Below, in pieces: positions 41,864-50,256 of a DNA stretch of 64,000 nucleotides. The notes below the pieces were generated by a model that did no database searches, was not told where the DNA came from, and saw only the letters and a list, made by a program, of their open reading frames with translations. Location: NCBI GenBank assembly GCA_040878325.1, contig JBBDMM010000002.1, forward strand, positions 35,773-99,772, given 5' to 3'. Position 1 is the first letter of the stretch. Each line of letters starts with the position of its first letter. The DNA is from Acidimicrobiia bacterium (GTDB lineage: Bacteria > Actinomycetota > Acidimicrobiia > Spongiisociales > UBA11373). The position numbers and the translations under genes are program-made.

Positions 41864-43939
41864 CTAACCGAGGGGGGTGACACGGCGGGCGCGGCGGATC
41901 GTCGTCAGCACGATGAGGGCGATGAGACCCAACCCACCAACCGCAAGCGGCCATATCGGCACCGACCGAGATGACGGCTCGGGTTCTGGCTCCGGAACGG
42001 TTGTCGTCGTGGTCGTCGGAACTGGGGGCGTGGCCAGCTCGATCTCGACGCTCACCGAACCCGAGGGGGTCTCCATCGCAACCAACCATGGCCCGGGTCC
42101 GGCGAGCGGAGTCTCGGGGCACTCGACCATGGTGGGGGCTGAAACGCCCCCCGCAACGATCGAACACGGCAGGGCGGAGCCTCCGTCGACGACCAGCACG
42201 AGTCCCTCGTCGGGCACATCCACCATCGCCCGGATCTCCGCTCCACATGCCACCGAGGCGGTGCCGCGCGTCACCGGCTGACACGACATTACGAGATCGG
42301 CCGGGTCGGTCAGCGCTTCCCTCCCGGTCCACAGCGCCAGGATCGCCTCGACCCGCCTGCGGTTCACGCTGCCGAAGACGGGCATGGACGTCGAGTTCAT
42401 GATGGAGTCGGCCGTCGGCCGCACCGCGTCGTCGCCGTCCGAGTAGCACCCGGAGACCTCATACCCGACTCGGACCCGATCGGTGAAGAATGGGTCCACC
42501 CACAACGACGTTCGCTCCAACGCCGCGATGTACCGGTACACGAAGGGATCGATCTCGCCTTCGAGATCCCCCCACCAGTCCTCCGCAGTCGATTGGTCGG
42601 GGGCACAATTCGGATATCCGTGGGTCACACCCCGCTCTGGCTCGGTGTACTCGTCCCTGAGGTCGAACAGCGAGTGCCCCCACTCATGGGCGAGGGTCGT
42701 AGCCTCGCCCAGCGGCCACTCTCGGGGCAGCGACAGATACGCCCCGGCGAGCTCGAGGCCGTCACGTGAGATCGCGGTCGGCCCATTCGGGCTCGTGAAG
42801 GAGGTCCACCCGGCCTCCGACCGACCGAACCTGCCCACGGGATTGAGATGAAGTGAAGTCACCGCGACGTCGGGCAGGCCGAGGTCGGGTGCCGGCGGGC
42901 CGAAGCCGAACGGTGGGGCCGAGTGGACCAGCGCCCGCGGATCACCCACGAGATCATCAAGCACCCATATGTTGAACCGGTACCGCGCCGAGTCGAGCGG
43001 TTCGATCGAGAAGGGCCCGAACTGGATCGTGGCGATCAGTTCGGGCGGGGTCTCGTCCGACACGGGCCTCCCGTCGAATCCGAGGACCCAGGGCCCGTCC
43101 CAGGTCAGCAGCTGGCGAGCCAACTCGAGGGCATCCTTCACCGACTCGAAGCCGCTCGGGGCGAACACGATGTTGATGCGGTCCGCCTTCGGCCGATTCC
43201 ATCCCGGGACCACCTCGAGCAGTTCACCGGTACCCACCTGGAACAACTGCCCCCCTGGCACAGGCACGCACGACTCGGCGGTGTCACCCAGGCAGGGGGT
43301 CACGCGATAGCGTCCTGGTGGCAGGGAGGCGACGTCGATTTCGATGATCTCGAACGCGTTGCGCTGTACCGCGCCGACCTCCACCATGTGCAGCACTTCG
43401 CTCCCGTCGCGATCGGTCACCAGGGCATACGCGGTGTCGGCGTTCACCGATGACTCGACCCATACTTCGAGGCGATCTCCCTCGATCACATACGGCTCCC
43501 GTCCATAGGTCGGGGTGAAGTTGACCCCGTGAGTCGACCAGTCGACCGCCTCGAACGACGCCAGATATGGCGACAGCTCACCGGAAATGAGGACGCGAAC
43601 CGACCGGTTTCCCGTGAAGTAGTAGGCGTTCAGGCCGAGACACACCAACTCCATGGCTTCGACGACACAATCGGCCTGGTCGTCGTTCGCGTCGTCGAAT
43701 TCGATGTCCTGATCGGCGACATGCGGCCCGAAATACGGGTCGAGCTGTCCAGGGCGAGCGAGGGGAAAGCGGCAGTCGACGAATTGGCCCTCGAGCACGG
43801 TCTCGGGAGAACACGCTCCCTGCATGACGTCATCGATCGTCAGATACCCCTCCACCTCGCCCGCGTCGGCTGGAGCCGGGCCGAGCGATTGGGTGACCAC
43901 GGCACAAACCAAGACGATGGCAAGGCGAATGGGGAACGT
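41864..43939 (-). CDS. Secreted zinc metallopeptidase, M64-like, membrane-anchored
   Basis: A protein of about 690 residues. A signal peptide-like segment (FPIRLAIVLVCAVVTQSLG, then ADAGE) is followed by a large external region. The catalytic motif is LAHEWGHSLFDLRDEY (HExxH, about residue 415), with later metal/fold residues in DSIMNSTSMPVFG (a Met-turn-like stretch). It ends with a Thr/Pro-Glu linker, a membrane helix (PLAVGGLGLIALIVLTTI) and basic residues. The pattern resembles M64/IgA-peptidase-type enzymes. No ATG, GTG or TTG exists in frame between the previous gene stop (43978) and the hydrophobic core; the most plausible initiation is ACG at 43939, 5 bases after GGAGGT. The start is therefore uncertain. 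Confidence 0.75.
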   Translation of the reverse strand, partial: TFPIRLAIVLVCAVVTQSLGPAPADAGEVEGYLTIDDVMQGACSPETVLEGQFVDCRFPLARPGQLDPYFGPHVADQDIEFDDANDDQADCVVEAMELVCLGLNAYYFTGNRSVRVLISGELSPYLASFEAVDWSTHGVNFTPTYGREPYVIEGDRLEVWVESSVNADTAYALVTDRDGSEVLHMVEVGAVQRNAFEIIEIDVASLPPGRYRVTPCLGDTAESCVPVPGGQLFQVGTGELLEVVPGWNRPKADRINIVFAPSGFESVKDALELARQLLTWDGPWVLGFDGRPVSDETPPELIATIQFGPFSIEPLDSARYRFNIWVLDDLVGDPRALVHSAPPFGFGPPAPDLGLPDVAVTSLHLNPVGRFGRSEAGWTSFTSPNGPTAISRDGLELAGAYLSLPREWPLGEATTLAHEWGHSLFDLRDEYTEPERGVTHGYPNCAPDQSTAEDWWGDLEGEIDPFVYRYIAALERTSLWVDPFFTDRVRVGYEVSGCYSDGDDAVRPTADSIMNSTSMPVFGSVNRRRVEAILALWTGREALTDPADLVMSCQPVTRGTASVACGAEIRAMVDVPDEGLVLVVDGGSALPCSIVAGGVSAPTMVECPETPLAGPGPWLVAMETPSGSVSVEIELATPPVPTTTTTTVPEPEPEPSSRSVPIWPLAVGGLGLIALIVLTTIRRARRVTPLG

Positions 43940-43977
43940 GACCGACCTCCGGGTCGGGAGTGTAGGTCGGGGCTGGA

Positions 43978-45144
43978 TTAGCTCTCGGGAGGGTCGTCGT
44001 CGCCGTCCAGGAGCCGGGTGATGAACGTGTCCGGCACCGGATCGTCGTCGATGACGGCTTCGCGCGCCTCTTCCCAGGACTCGCCGAGCATCCTGGTCCG
44101 CCAGTAATGGCCGACGATGATCTTCACCGCCGCCATCACGGGCACTGCGAGGAGAACGCCCCAGAACCCGCCGATCGACGCAGCGGCGATCAAGCCGAGC
44201 ACGATGACGGCGGGGTGGATCCGAACGGTGGCCCGCAAGACGGTCGGGCTGATGAAGTGATTGTCCACCTGCTGGACGATCAGTGCCACCAGCCCGGCCC
44301 ATAGCGCCGTCTGGAAGTCGGTGGTGGCGAGGGCCACCATCACACCCAGAATGCCCCCGACCCAGGGGCCCACGAACGGGATGATGTTGAGGAACCCGGC
44401 GATCATCCCGATCAGGAGCCAGAACGGAAGCCCCACCAGCCAGAAGCCGAAGCTGGTCATCACCCCCACGATGAGGGCAACCAACAACTGACCCCGGAGG
44501 AAGCCGCCAACCGCCGCACCCAGGTCCCGCCCGACAAACGAGATCTCGGCCCGGTGGTTGGGCGGGATCAACTCGAGGGTCTTTCGCCTCACCGTTGGCA
44601 GGTCGAGCAGCACGTAGAACGCGATCACCGGAGCGAGCGTGAGCAGAAGGATGGTCTCGAGCACGCCGAGGGTCACCTCAGTGATCCGGCCGAGGTGTTC
44701 GCGGAAGAACCCGTCCTCGGCGAACTCGTCTTCGAGTCGGTCGTAGTCAGGAAGGTCCACGTTGTCGAGTCCCAGCCCGGCGGCGAGGCTCTCGATGTCG
44801 GCGACGATCTCGTCGTAGATCCGGGGGAAGTCGTCGGCCAGCTCGGCGGCCTGGTCGGCGATGCTGGGGATGACGAGAAAGCCGATCAGTGTCAGCAGTC
44901 CGGCGAGGACGGCATAGGAGAGACACGATCCCAGCCACCGCGCGACGCCGCGTCGAGCGAGGAGGTTCACGATCGGGTTGAGCACGTAGATGATCGCGAT
45001 CGCAAAGACGATCAGCGGCACGATGATCCACACCCGGGTGACGAGCCAAATGAGCGTGGCGATGAGGAAGATGGTGCCCAGCAGGCTCCACGCCACGACC
45101 CCGACCCGCCGGATCCCCGACCCGCGTTCCCGGCGCACCGTCAA
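43978..45144 (-). CDS. AI-2E/PerM-family transporter
   Basis: A 388-residue inner-membrane protein with eight or so hydrophobic helices. The characteristic pieces are FAIAIIYVLNPIVNLLARRG near residue 42, a charged extracytoplasmic segment (IADQAAELADDFPRIYDEI), and the C-terminal IPFVGPWVGGILGVMVAL and AVPVMAAVKIIVGHYW. Family members include AI-2 exporters and Na+/H+ antiporters, so the substrate is open. The TTG at 45144 lies in a 4-bp overlap with the DUF3263 gene. Confidence 0.85.
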   Translation of the reverse strand: MTVRRERGSGIRRVGVVAWSLLGTIFLIATLIWLVTRVWIIVPLIVFAIAIIYVLNPIVNLLARRGVARWLGSCLSYAVLAGLLTLIGFLVIPSIADQAAELADDFPRIYDEIVADIESLAAGLGLDNVDLPDYDRLEDEFAEDGFFREHLGRITEVTLGVLETILLLTLAPVIAFYVLLDLPTVRRKTLELIPPNHRAEISFVGRDLGAAVGGFLRGQLLVALIVGVMTSFGFWLVGLPFWLLIGMIAGFLNIIPFVGPWVGGILGVMVALATTDFQTALWAGLVALIVQQVDNHFISPTVLRATVRIHPAVIVLGLIAAASIGGFWGVLLAVPVMAAVKIIVGHYWRTRMLGESWEEAREAVIDDDPVPDTFITRLLDGDDDPPES

Positions 45145-45398
45145 CCGCCGCGGTGGCCGTCGCCGAGGACCCGATCGACCCGCCGCTGGCGGGCTTGCTC
45201 ACGCACTCGTCGCAGCCGACGAACGATGAGAGGCGCCACCCGCTCGGCAGCCGGGTCGTCCATCAGGCGACGCAGCGCCTGGTAATAGCGGGTGCTGCTC
45301 ATCCCGAGGTACTCACGAATCGCCCGATCCTTCGGACCCGGATACGTCCACCATGATCCCTCGAAATCGAGCACGGCCTTGTCGGCATCTGTGAGCAC
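45141..45398 (-). CDS. DUF3263 protein
   Basis: An 85-residue basic protein with the actinobacterial DUF3263 signature: VLDFEGSWWTYPGPKDRAIREYLGMSSTRYYQAL, quoted here as WWTYPGPKDRAIREYLG and STRYYQALRRLMD. The fold is a helix-turn-helix-like module, so DNA binding is likely. The GTG at 45398 gives the family-typical N terminus; the in-frame extension enters heptamer repeats. It is translationally coupled to the AI-2E transporter. Confidence 0.82.
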   Translation of the reverse strand: MLTDADKAVLDFEGSWWTYPGPKDRAIREYLGMSSTRYYQALRRLMDDPAAERVAPLIVRRLRRVREQARQRRVDRVLGDGHRGG

Positions 45399-45445
45399 AG
45401 TCAGAGGGTAAGGGGGAGGTGGGACAGAAACGGGGATTTGGTCAG

Positions 45446-45473
45446 CAGTCTCCAGTCGCCAGTCTCCAGTCGC
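45446..45473. repeat. Heptamer array (CAGTCTC / CAGTCGC)
   Basis: Four units alternating CAGTCTC and CAGTCGC with an exact 7-bp period, followed by CAACCAG. It lies upstream of the DUF3263 gene. Confidence 0.85.
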
Positions 45474-45580
45474 CAACCAGAAGAAGCCACGGCTCCAGCC
45501 ACAGCTACAGCCAGACAGTCGCAGGCAGCCTCTGCCTCCCGCCCCCGCCTCCAGCCAGAAAGAGCCCCAGCTTCAGCCTC

Positions 45581-45646
45581 GGCTCCAGCCAGAACGCCGC
45601 AACCGGCCCGGAATTGTCTGGCCAGGTCTGGCTGGGGCTGTAGCGG
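45581..45646 (-). repeat. Dispersed inverted-arm repeat, copy B
   Basis: The reverse complement shares a 31-base identical block with 60518-60548 and a 14-base identical end (TTCTGGCTGGAGCC); the centres differ. It is embedded in GCTCCAGCC-like low-complexity DNA between 45480 and 45660. Confidence 0.8.
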
Positions 45647-45664
45647 GGGCGGGTGCTGGGTCGG

Positions 45665-45685
45665 CAATTGCCAATCGCCAATTGC
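45665..45685. repeat. Heptamer array (CAATTGC)
   Basis: Three units, CAATTGC, CAATCGC and CAATTGC, ending 23 bases before tRNA-Thr. The array contains TTGCCA words that could act as a -35 element, and TTTACTCT just downstream could be a -10. Confidence 0.7.
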
Positions 45686-45708
45686 CACTCTGTTTACTCT
45701 GGCAGCGC

Positions 45709-45781
45709 GCCGGGTTAGCTCAGTTGGTAGAGCACCGCTCTTGTAAAGCGGATGTCGTCGGTTCGATTCCGACACCCGGCT
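45709..45781 (+). tRNA. tRNA-Thr (anticodon TGT)
   Basis: A 73-base cloverleaf: acceptor GCCGGGT/ACCCGGC, D arm GCTC...GAGC, anticodon stem CCGCT/AGCGG around loop CTTGTAA (anticodon TGT, reads ACA), T arm GTCGG-TTCGATT-CCGAC, discriminator T. CCA is not encoded. It is flanked on both sides by repeat-rich DNA. Confidence 0.95.
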
Positions 45782-45788
45782 CCGACCG

Positions 45789-45958
45789 GCTCCGGCCACG
45801 ACCACGGCTCCAGCCAGAGCTGGTCCAACCGGCTCCGGCCACCGCCACCGCTCCAGCCAGAGACCGCGGGTTACCGGGTTGCTGGAGCCGGAGCCGGAGC
45901 CGGAGCGAGCAAAGCGGGTCACCGACGCGTGGGCCGGAGCTGGAGCCGTAGCCGGAGC
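45789..45958. repeat. GCTCCAGCC/GGAGCCG low-complexity block with dispersed repeat copy D
   Basis: Tandem variants of CCGGCTCCGGCCAC and GCTCCAGCCAGAG are followed by a GGAGCC hexamer run (45894-45915). Bases 45852-45893, read on the minus strand, match the right half of the dispersed element (CCCGGTAACC then TCTGGCTGGAG). No gene is supportable here. Confidence 0.7.
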
Positions 45959-45959
45959 G

Positions 45960-46706
45960 TCAGGGTTTGGGCCGTTCGGCCCAACCCCTGACCCGCGCCA
46001 CCTCGTACATGGCCAGGGCGGCGGCGACCGAGGCGTTGAGGCTCTCCATCGCGCCGATCAGGGGGATCGACGCGATCACGTCGGCCCTCTCCCGCGCGAG
46101 CCGGCTGACTCCCTCCCCTTCGGCGCCCAGCACCAGGGCAATGGGTTCGGCCAGCAGTTCGAGCCCGAAGAGGGAGCGGTCGCCGTCGGCGTCCAGCGCC
46201 ACCACCCACACGTTCAGCGACTTGAGATCGGAAACGGCGCCGGCGATCGACGACACCTCGGCAATGGCGAGGGCCTCGAACGCGCCGGCCGCCGTCTTGA
46301 ATGCCGTTGCACCCAGAGGGGCGGCCCGATGCCGCGGGACCACGATGCTGGCGATGCCGGCGGCGACCGCAGTGCGGGCAATGGCGCCGACGTTGCGAGG
46401 GTCCTCGACATGGTCCAGGACGACCAGTGCCGGCGGGCTCCCCGCGGCAACCGCTTCTTCCAGCGACACCAGAGGAATCGGATCGCAGGATGCCAGGACT
46501 CCCTGGGGGGCGTCGGTGGTGGCGGAGCGGCGTACGTCTTCGACGACCTCGACGGGGACCCCACGCCGCTCTGCCTCGTCGACCAGATCGGCGAGCCCCT
46601 CGACGCGGCCCCTCTCGACCGTCAGCCGGCGCACCCGACCGGCGTCGAGCGCGGCGCGAACCGCGTGAATCCCCTCGACACTCTCACCGATGCCAGCGCG
46701 TGCCAT
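45960..46706 (-). CDS. rlmB: 23S rRNA 2'-O-ribose methyltransferase (RlmB/SpoU family)
   Basis: A 248-residue SPOUT methyltransferase, most like RlmB, which methylates G2251 of 23S rRNA. An N-terminal substrate-binding domain (SVEGIHAVRAALDAGRVRRL) precedes the knotted SAM domain with LDHVEDPRNVGAIARTA, LVLGAEGEGVSRLARE and IPLIGAMESLNASVAAAL, the three SpoU motifs. The ATG at 46706 follows GGAGGATGG. The gene overlaps the end of cysS by 23 bases, a common actinobacterial cysS-rlmB arrangement. Confidence 0.9.
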   Translation of the reverse strand: MARAGIGESVEGIHAVRAALDAGRVRRLTVERGRVEGLADLVDEAERRGVPVEVVEDVRRSATTDAPQGVLASCDPIPLVSLEEAVAAGSPPALVVLDHVEDPRNVGAIARTAVAAGIASIVVPRHRAAPLGATAFKTAAGAFEALAIAEVSSIAGAVSDLKSLNVWVVALDADGDRSLFGLELLAEPIALVLGAEGEGVSRLARERADVIASIPLIGAMESLNASVAAALAMYEVARVRGWAERPKP

Positions 46707-48081
46707 CGGCACCATCCTCCAGGACGATCCCCATGGCCGCAAGGCGGTCCCTGATCCGATCCCCGGTCGAGAAGTCGCGGGTGGCGCGTGCCTCGGCCCG
46801 TTTGACGATCAGCCGACCGACGACGTCACGCGGTTCACCGCCGGGAATCCCCACCTCGGCTGCCAAATCATCGAGGCGAACGGCGACGTCGCCGAGCGAG
46901 TCGTACGGCTCGTCGATCCCGAGAACGCCCACGATCACATCGAATGCGGCGGTGATCGGCCCGGGGTCCTCGCCGGAATCGAGTAGTCGATTGCCCTCCC
47001 GCACGGCGTCGAAGAGGACGGCGAGCGCTTCGGCAGTGTTGAAATCGTCGTCCATGGCGGCCCGGAAGCGCTCGATCACATCGGCATCCGCACCGCCATA
47101 CTCCCCCGCCCGGCGCCGGAAGGTCCAGAGGCGCGACAGTGACGCCTCGGCATCTGCCAGGAGATCATCCGCGAACTCGATGGGCTGGCGGTACTGCGCC
47201 CGAAGGTAGAACAGGCGGACCGCCTCAGGAGTGTGTGAGTCGAGCGTCTCGATCAACCCCACCACGTTTCCCACCGACTTGGCCATCTTCTCGCCGCGCA
47301 GCGTGACCATGCCGTTGTGGAGCCAGTAGCGAGCGAAGGGTTCGCGCCCCTCGCCGGCCTCCGATTGGGCGATCTCGTTCTCGTGGTGGGGGAACACCAG
47401 GTCGAGCCCGCCCCCGTGGATGTCGAACCCGAATCCGAGGACCTCGAGAGCCATCGCTGAGCACTCGATGTGCCACCCGGGACGCCCCGGGCCCCACGGC
47501 GAGTCCCAGACCGGCTCACCCGGCTTGGAAGCCTTCCATAGGGCGAAGTCGAGCGGATCGGACTTGTCGGGACCCGGCTCGATACGGGATCCACTCCGCA
47601 GTTCGTCGACGTCCCTGCCGCTGAGTTTCCCGTAGGCCGGAAAGGACCGCACCGCGAAGTAGACGCTTCCCCCGGCGGCGTAGGCATGCCCCCGATCCAC
47701 CAGGTTCGAGATGAGGTCGATCATCTGAGGGATGTACTCCGTGGCGTACACCAGCGTGTCGGGTGCAGAGACCCGAAGTCGTCGATAGGAGTCGAGGAAC
47801 TGTGCGGTGGTACGCCGCGCGATCTCGGCAGGAGTGGTGCCCGCTTCGGCGGCCGCGGCAATGATCTTGTCCTCGACGTCGGTGATGTTCGTCACGAACC
47901 GCACCCGGTACCCGCTCCATTGGAGATACCGGCGAATCACGTCGAACGCGACCGCCTGGCGGCCATGCCCCACATGGGGAGCAGACTGCACGGTCGGACC
48001 GCACACATACAGGCTCACCTCGCCCTCGATCCGGGGCTGAAGGATCTCGAGGGTGCGCCCGAGAGTGTTGTGGACCTGCAT
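46684..48081 (-). CDS. cysS: Cysteinyl-tRNA synthetase
   Basis: A 465-residue class I aminoacyl-tRNA synthetase. LYVCGPTVQSAPHVGHGRQ contains the zinc-ligand Cys and the HIGH-type motif (HVGH), GWHIECSAMA and HHENEIAQSEA contribute to the zinc/amino-acid site, and EKMAKSVGN is the KMSKS motif. It lies downstream of ispF and upstream of rlmB. The ATG at 48081 gives the usual MQVHNTLGR start; the upstream in-frame extension overlaps ispF. Confidence 0.95.
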   Translation of the reverse strand: MQVHNTLGRTLEILQPRIEGEVSLYVCGPTVQSAPHVGHGRQAVAFDVIRRYLQWSGYRVRFVTNITDVEDKIIAAAAEAGTTPAEIARRTTAQFLDSYRRLRVSAPDTLVYATEYIPQMIDLISNLVDRGHAYAAGGSVYFAVRSFPAYGKLSGRDVDELRSGSRIEPGPDKSDPLDFALWKASKPGEPVWDSPWGPGRPGWHIECSAMALEVLGFGFDIHGGGLDLVFPHHENEIAQSEAGEGREPFARYWLHNGMVTLRGEKMAKSVGNVVGLIETLDSHTPEAVRLFYLRAQYRQPIEFADDLLADAEASLSRLWTFRRRAGEYGGADADVIERFRAAMDDDFNTAEALAVLFDAVREGNRLLDSGEDPGPITAAFDVIVGVLGIDEPYDSLGDVAVRLDDLAAEVGIPGGEPRDVVGRLIVKRAEARATRDFSTGDRIRDRLAAMGIVLEDGADGTRWHR

Positions 48082-48127
48082 TCGGTCGATGGTATCCGAG
48101 CACCCGGTTCGCCCGGTCGCGCCGGAC

Positions 48128-48595
48128 CTACCGGATCGTGACGACGGCCACTGCAGCGATGCCCTCGTCCCGCCCAAGGAATCCCATGCCATCGGTGGTC
48201 GTCGCCTTGCACGAGACGTCATCGACCGGCAAGCCGAGCACCCCCGCCAGGGAAGCGCGAATCGCCTCGCGGTGGGGTGCAACCCGCACCGTCTCGGCGA
48301 GCACCGTCACGTCGACCGCCGTGGCGGCGAATCCCGCTGACGCCACCCGCCCCACCACTTCGGCGAGGAGAGCCATGGAGTCTGCACCCTGATACCGGCT
48401 GTCCGCCGACGGAAACATCGTGCCCAGGTCGCCGAGGGCGGCGGCGCCGAGCAAAGCATCGGCGACCGCATGGGCTACGACATCACCATCCGAGGTGGCC
48501 GCGACCCCACGGTCGGACGCCACCTCGACCCCGGCCACCAGAACCCGGCCGGTGGCGGTGAACCGGTGGGCATCGAAGCCCCACCCCGTCCTCAT
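48128..48595 (-). CDS. ispF: 2-C-methyl-D-erythritol 2,4-cyclodiphosphate synthase
   Basis: A 155-residue MEP-pathway enzyme that cyclises CDP-ME-2P to MEcPP. It has the zinc-binding GFDAHRF near the N terminus, SDGDVVAHAVADALLGA, DLGTMFPS and the C-terminal TTTDGMGFLGRDEGIAA. Its ATG overlaps the ispD stop by 4 bases. Pairing with ispD is standard, and the product feeds isoprenoid synthesis, including the polyprenyl synthase at the right edge. Confidence 0.95.
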   Translation of the reverse strand: MRTGWGFDAHRFTATGRVLVAGVEVASDRGVAATSDGDVVAHAVADALLGAAALGDLGTMFPSADSRYQGADSMALLAEVVGRVASAGFAATAVDVTVLAETVRVAPHREAIRASLAGVLGLPVDDVSCKATTTDGMGFLGRDEGIAAVAVVTIR

Positions 48596-49194
48596 GGGAG
48601 CAACGCCTCGGCGATCGACAGGTCGCCCGCGTAAGTGATCTTCAGGTTCGACTCCTCGCCGGGCACCATCACGACGGTCCCGCCCCACCACTCGATCAGC
48701 AGAGCGTCGTCGGAGGCATCGTTGTCGTCTGCGGCGTGGGCGGCGCGGAGCGACTCGAGCAGGAAGCCCTGGGGGGTCTGCACGGCCACGAGCGCCGACC
48801 GTTCCACGGTCTCGACCACCGACTCGCCGTCGACTCGCTTGATCGTGTCCCGCACCGGGATCGCCGGCACCACCCCGTCTGCGTCACCGACCGCGAGGCG
48901 ATCGATGACCCGGCGAACGAGAGAAGGTGTCACCAGCGGTCGGGCGGCATCGTGCACCAGTACATGGCTCGCCCCGTACGGAACCGCGGCGAGGCCCCTC
49001 GCCACCGAGTCGCGACGTCGCAGCCCGCCTTCCAGTCCGCCCGCCCCCACGACGACGACCGACGCGGCACCCCCGGCGAGCAGCGCATCACGGCCCCACT
49101 CCCACAGGGCTCGACCGCCGAGAACCACCGTACCTTTGGAGGCGCCGAACCGTGCCCCTGAACCGGCGGCGACCACTATCCCGTGAATGTTCAC
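48592..49194 (-). CDS. ispD: 2-C-methyl-D-erythritol 4-phosphate cytidylyltransferase
   Basis: A 200-residue nucleotidyltransferase that attaches CMP to MEP. It begins with GIVVAAGSGARFGASKG (the CTP-binding Gly-rich loop with its Lys), then LVHDAARPLVT, and VVETVERSALVAVQTPQGF near the C-terminal half. It is slightly shorter than E. coli IspD (236). It overlaps both the upstream PIN/TRAM gene and ispF by 4 bases, so one operon is clear. Confidence 0.93.
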   Translation of the reverse strand: MNIHGIVVAAGSGARFGASKGTVVLGGRALWEWGRDALLAGGAASVVVVGAGGLEGGLRRRDSVARGLAAVPYGASHVLVHDAARPLVTPSLVRRVIDRLAVGDADGVVPAIPVRDTIKRVDGESVVETVERSALVAVQTPQGFLLESLRAAHAADDNDASDDALLIEWWGGTVVMVPGEESNLKITYAGDLSIAEALLP

Positions 49195-50246
49195 GAGATC
49201 AGTTTTGCAAACAACATGCGGCCGACGGAGGTGCGAAGGGCTCCGGCGATCTCGATCTCGATGGTGGAGCCGACCTCGGCTGCTGCCCCCTCGATCACGA
49301 TCATCGTGCCGTCATCCGTGTAGGCGACACCCTGCCCCGGCTCGGAGCCTTCTTTCTCGACCAAGACCTCCATCCGGTCGCCGGTGATCGGACCCGAACG
49401 GAGTGAATCGCCCAATGCTTGGAGGTCGAGCACTGCGATCCCGCGCAAGCTCGCCACCCTTGCCAGGTTGTGATCGGTGGTCACGAGAACGGCATTCAAC
49501 TCGGAAGCCAGCGCCACCACCTTGGCGTCGACGTCGGGGAACTCGGGGAACGAGCGCTCATCGGCCACGAGCTCGACACCGGGCACCCTCCGGATGGCCT
49601 CCAACACGTCTAGCCCGCGGCGGCCGCGGCGGCGGCGATTCGCATCCCCGCTGTCGGCGATGCCCTGAAGCTCGTCGAGCACGAAGATCGGCGCCACCAC
49701 CTCACCACGAACCAGGCCGGCCTGCGCCAGGTCGAGTACCCGCCCGTCGATGGCAGCCGAGGTATCGATCACGAACGACGGGGATCCCTCTTCGTTCGCT
49801 GAAGTGTCCCGAGACTTCAGACCGGCGGCGGCCAGCAGGTCTTCGGATCGGGCCGCAAACACCCGACCGCCATATGAGGCGACCACGATGACCACGAGAG
49901 CTCCTAGCGGCCATCCGACGAAATCCGGAAGCAACAACACGAGGGGAACGGCACCCACCACCCCGACGAGAAGACCGGCGATGAGCCCGAAGGCGCCGGC
50001 GAACAGCTGGGGACCGGTCGCCCGGGCAGCGATCTCGGGGGCCCGGTCGAGCCCACGGCGGACCAGCCTGCCGATCAGGCCGCCGGCGACGTATCCGATG
50101 CCGGCACCGATGACCGCGCCGAGCACCACGGCGGTGTCGGGATCGGCGGCGGACCCGCCCAACAGCTGCGGGGCAGCGGTTCCCAACAGAAAGCCGGCTG
50201 CGGTGACGGCCAGCGTCACAACCAATCGAACGGCCTCGATTATCAA
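49191..50246 (-). CDS. PIN/TRAM-domain membrane protein
   Basis: A 351-residue protein with four hydrophobic helices (about 1-125), then a PIN nuclease domain (SPSFVIDTSAAIDGRVLDLA with its Asp, VVAPIFVLDELQGIAD, and KVVALASELNAVLVTTDHNLA carrying the last acidic residue) and a C-terminal TRAM domain for RNA binding (KEGSEPGQGVAYTDDGTMIV). This matches the B. subtilis YacL family, conserved next to ispD/ispF and disA/radA. The TTG at 50246 follows AAGGA by 8 bases and is taken as the start. Confidence 0.87.
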   Translation of the reverse strand: MIIEAVRLVVTLAVTAAGFLLGTAAPQLLGGSAADPDTAVVLGAVIGAGIGYVAGGLIGRLVRRGLDRAPEIAARATGPQLFAGAFGLIAGLLVGVVGAVPLVLLLPDFVGWPLGALVVIVVASYGGRVFAARSEDLLAAAGLKSRDTSANEEGSPSFVIDTSAAIDGRVLDLAQAGLVRGEVVAPIFVLDELQGIADSGDANRRRRGRRGLDVLEAIRRVPGVELVADERSFPEFPDVDAKVVALASELNAVLVTTDHNLARVASLRGIAVLDLQALGDSLRSGPITGDRMEVLVEKEGSEPGQGVAYTDDGTMIVIEGAAAEVGSTIEIEIAGALRTSVGRMLFAKLIS

Positions 50247-50256
50247 GCCGTGATCC

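Noticed and set aside
45438-45991. Several Arg/Pro-rich frames around tRNA-Thr
   Set aside because: They translate the GCTCCAGCC repeats and the tRNA itself; no coding signal.
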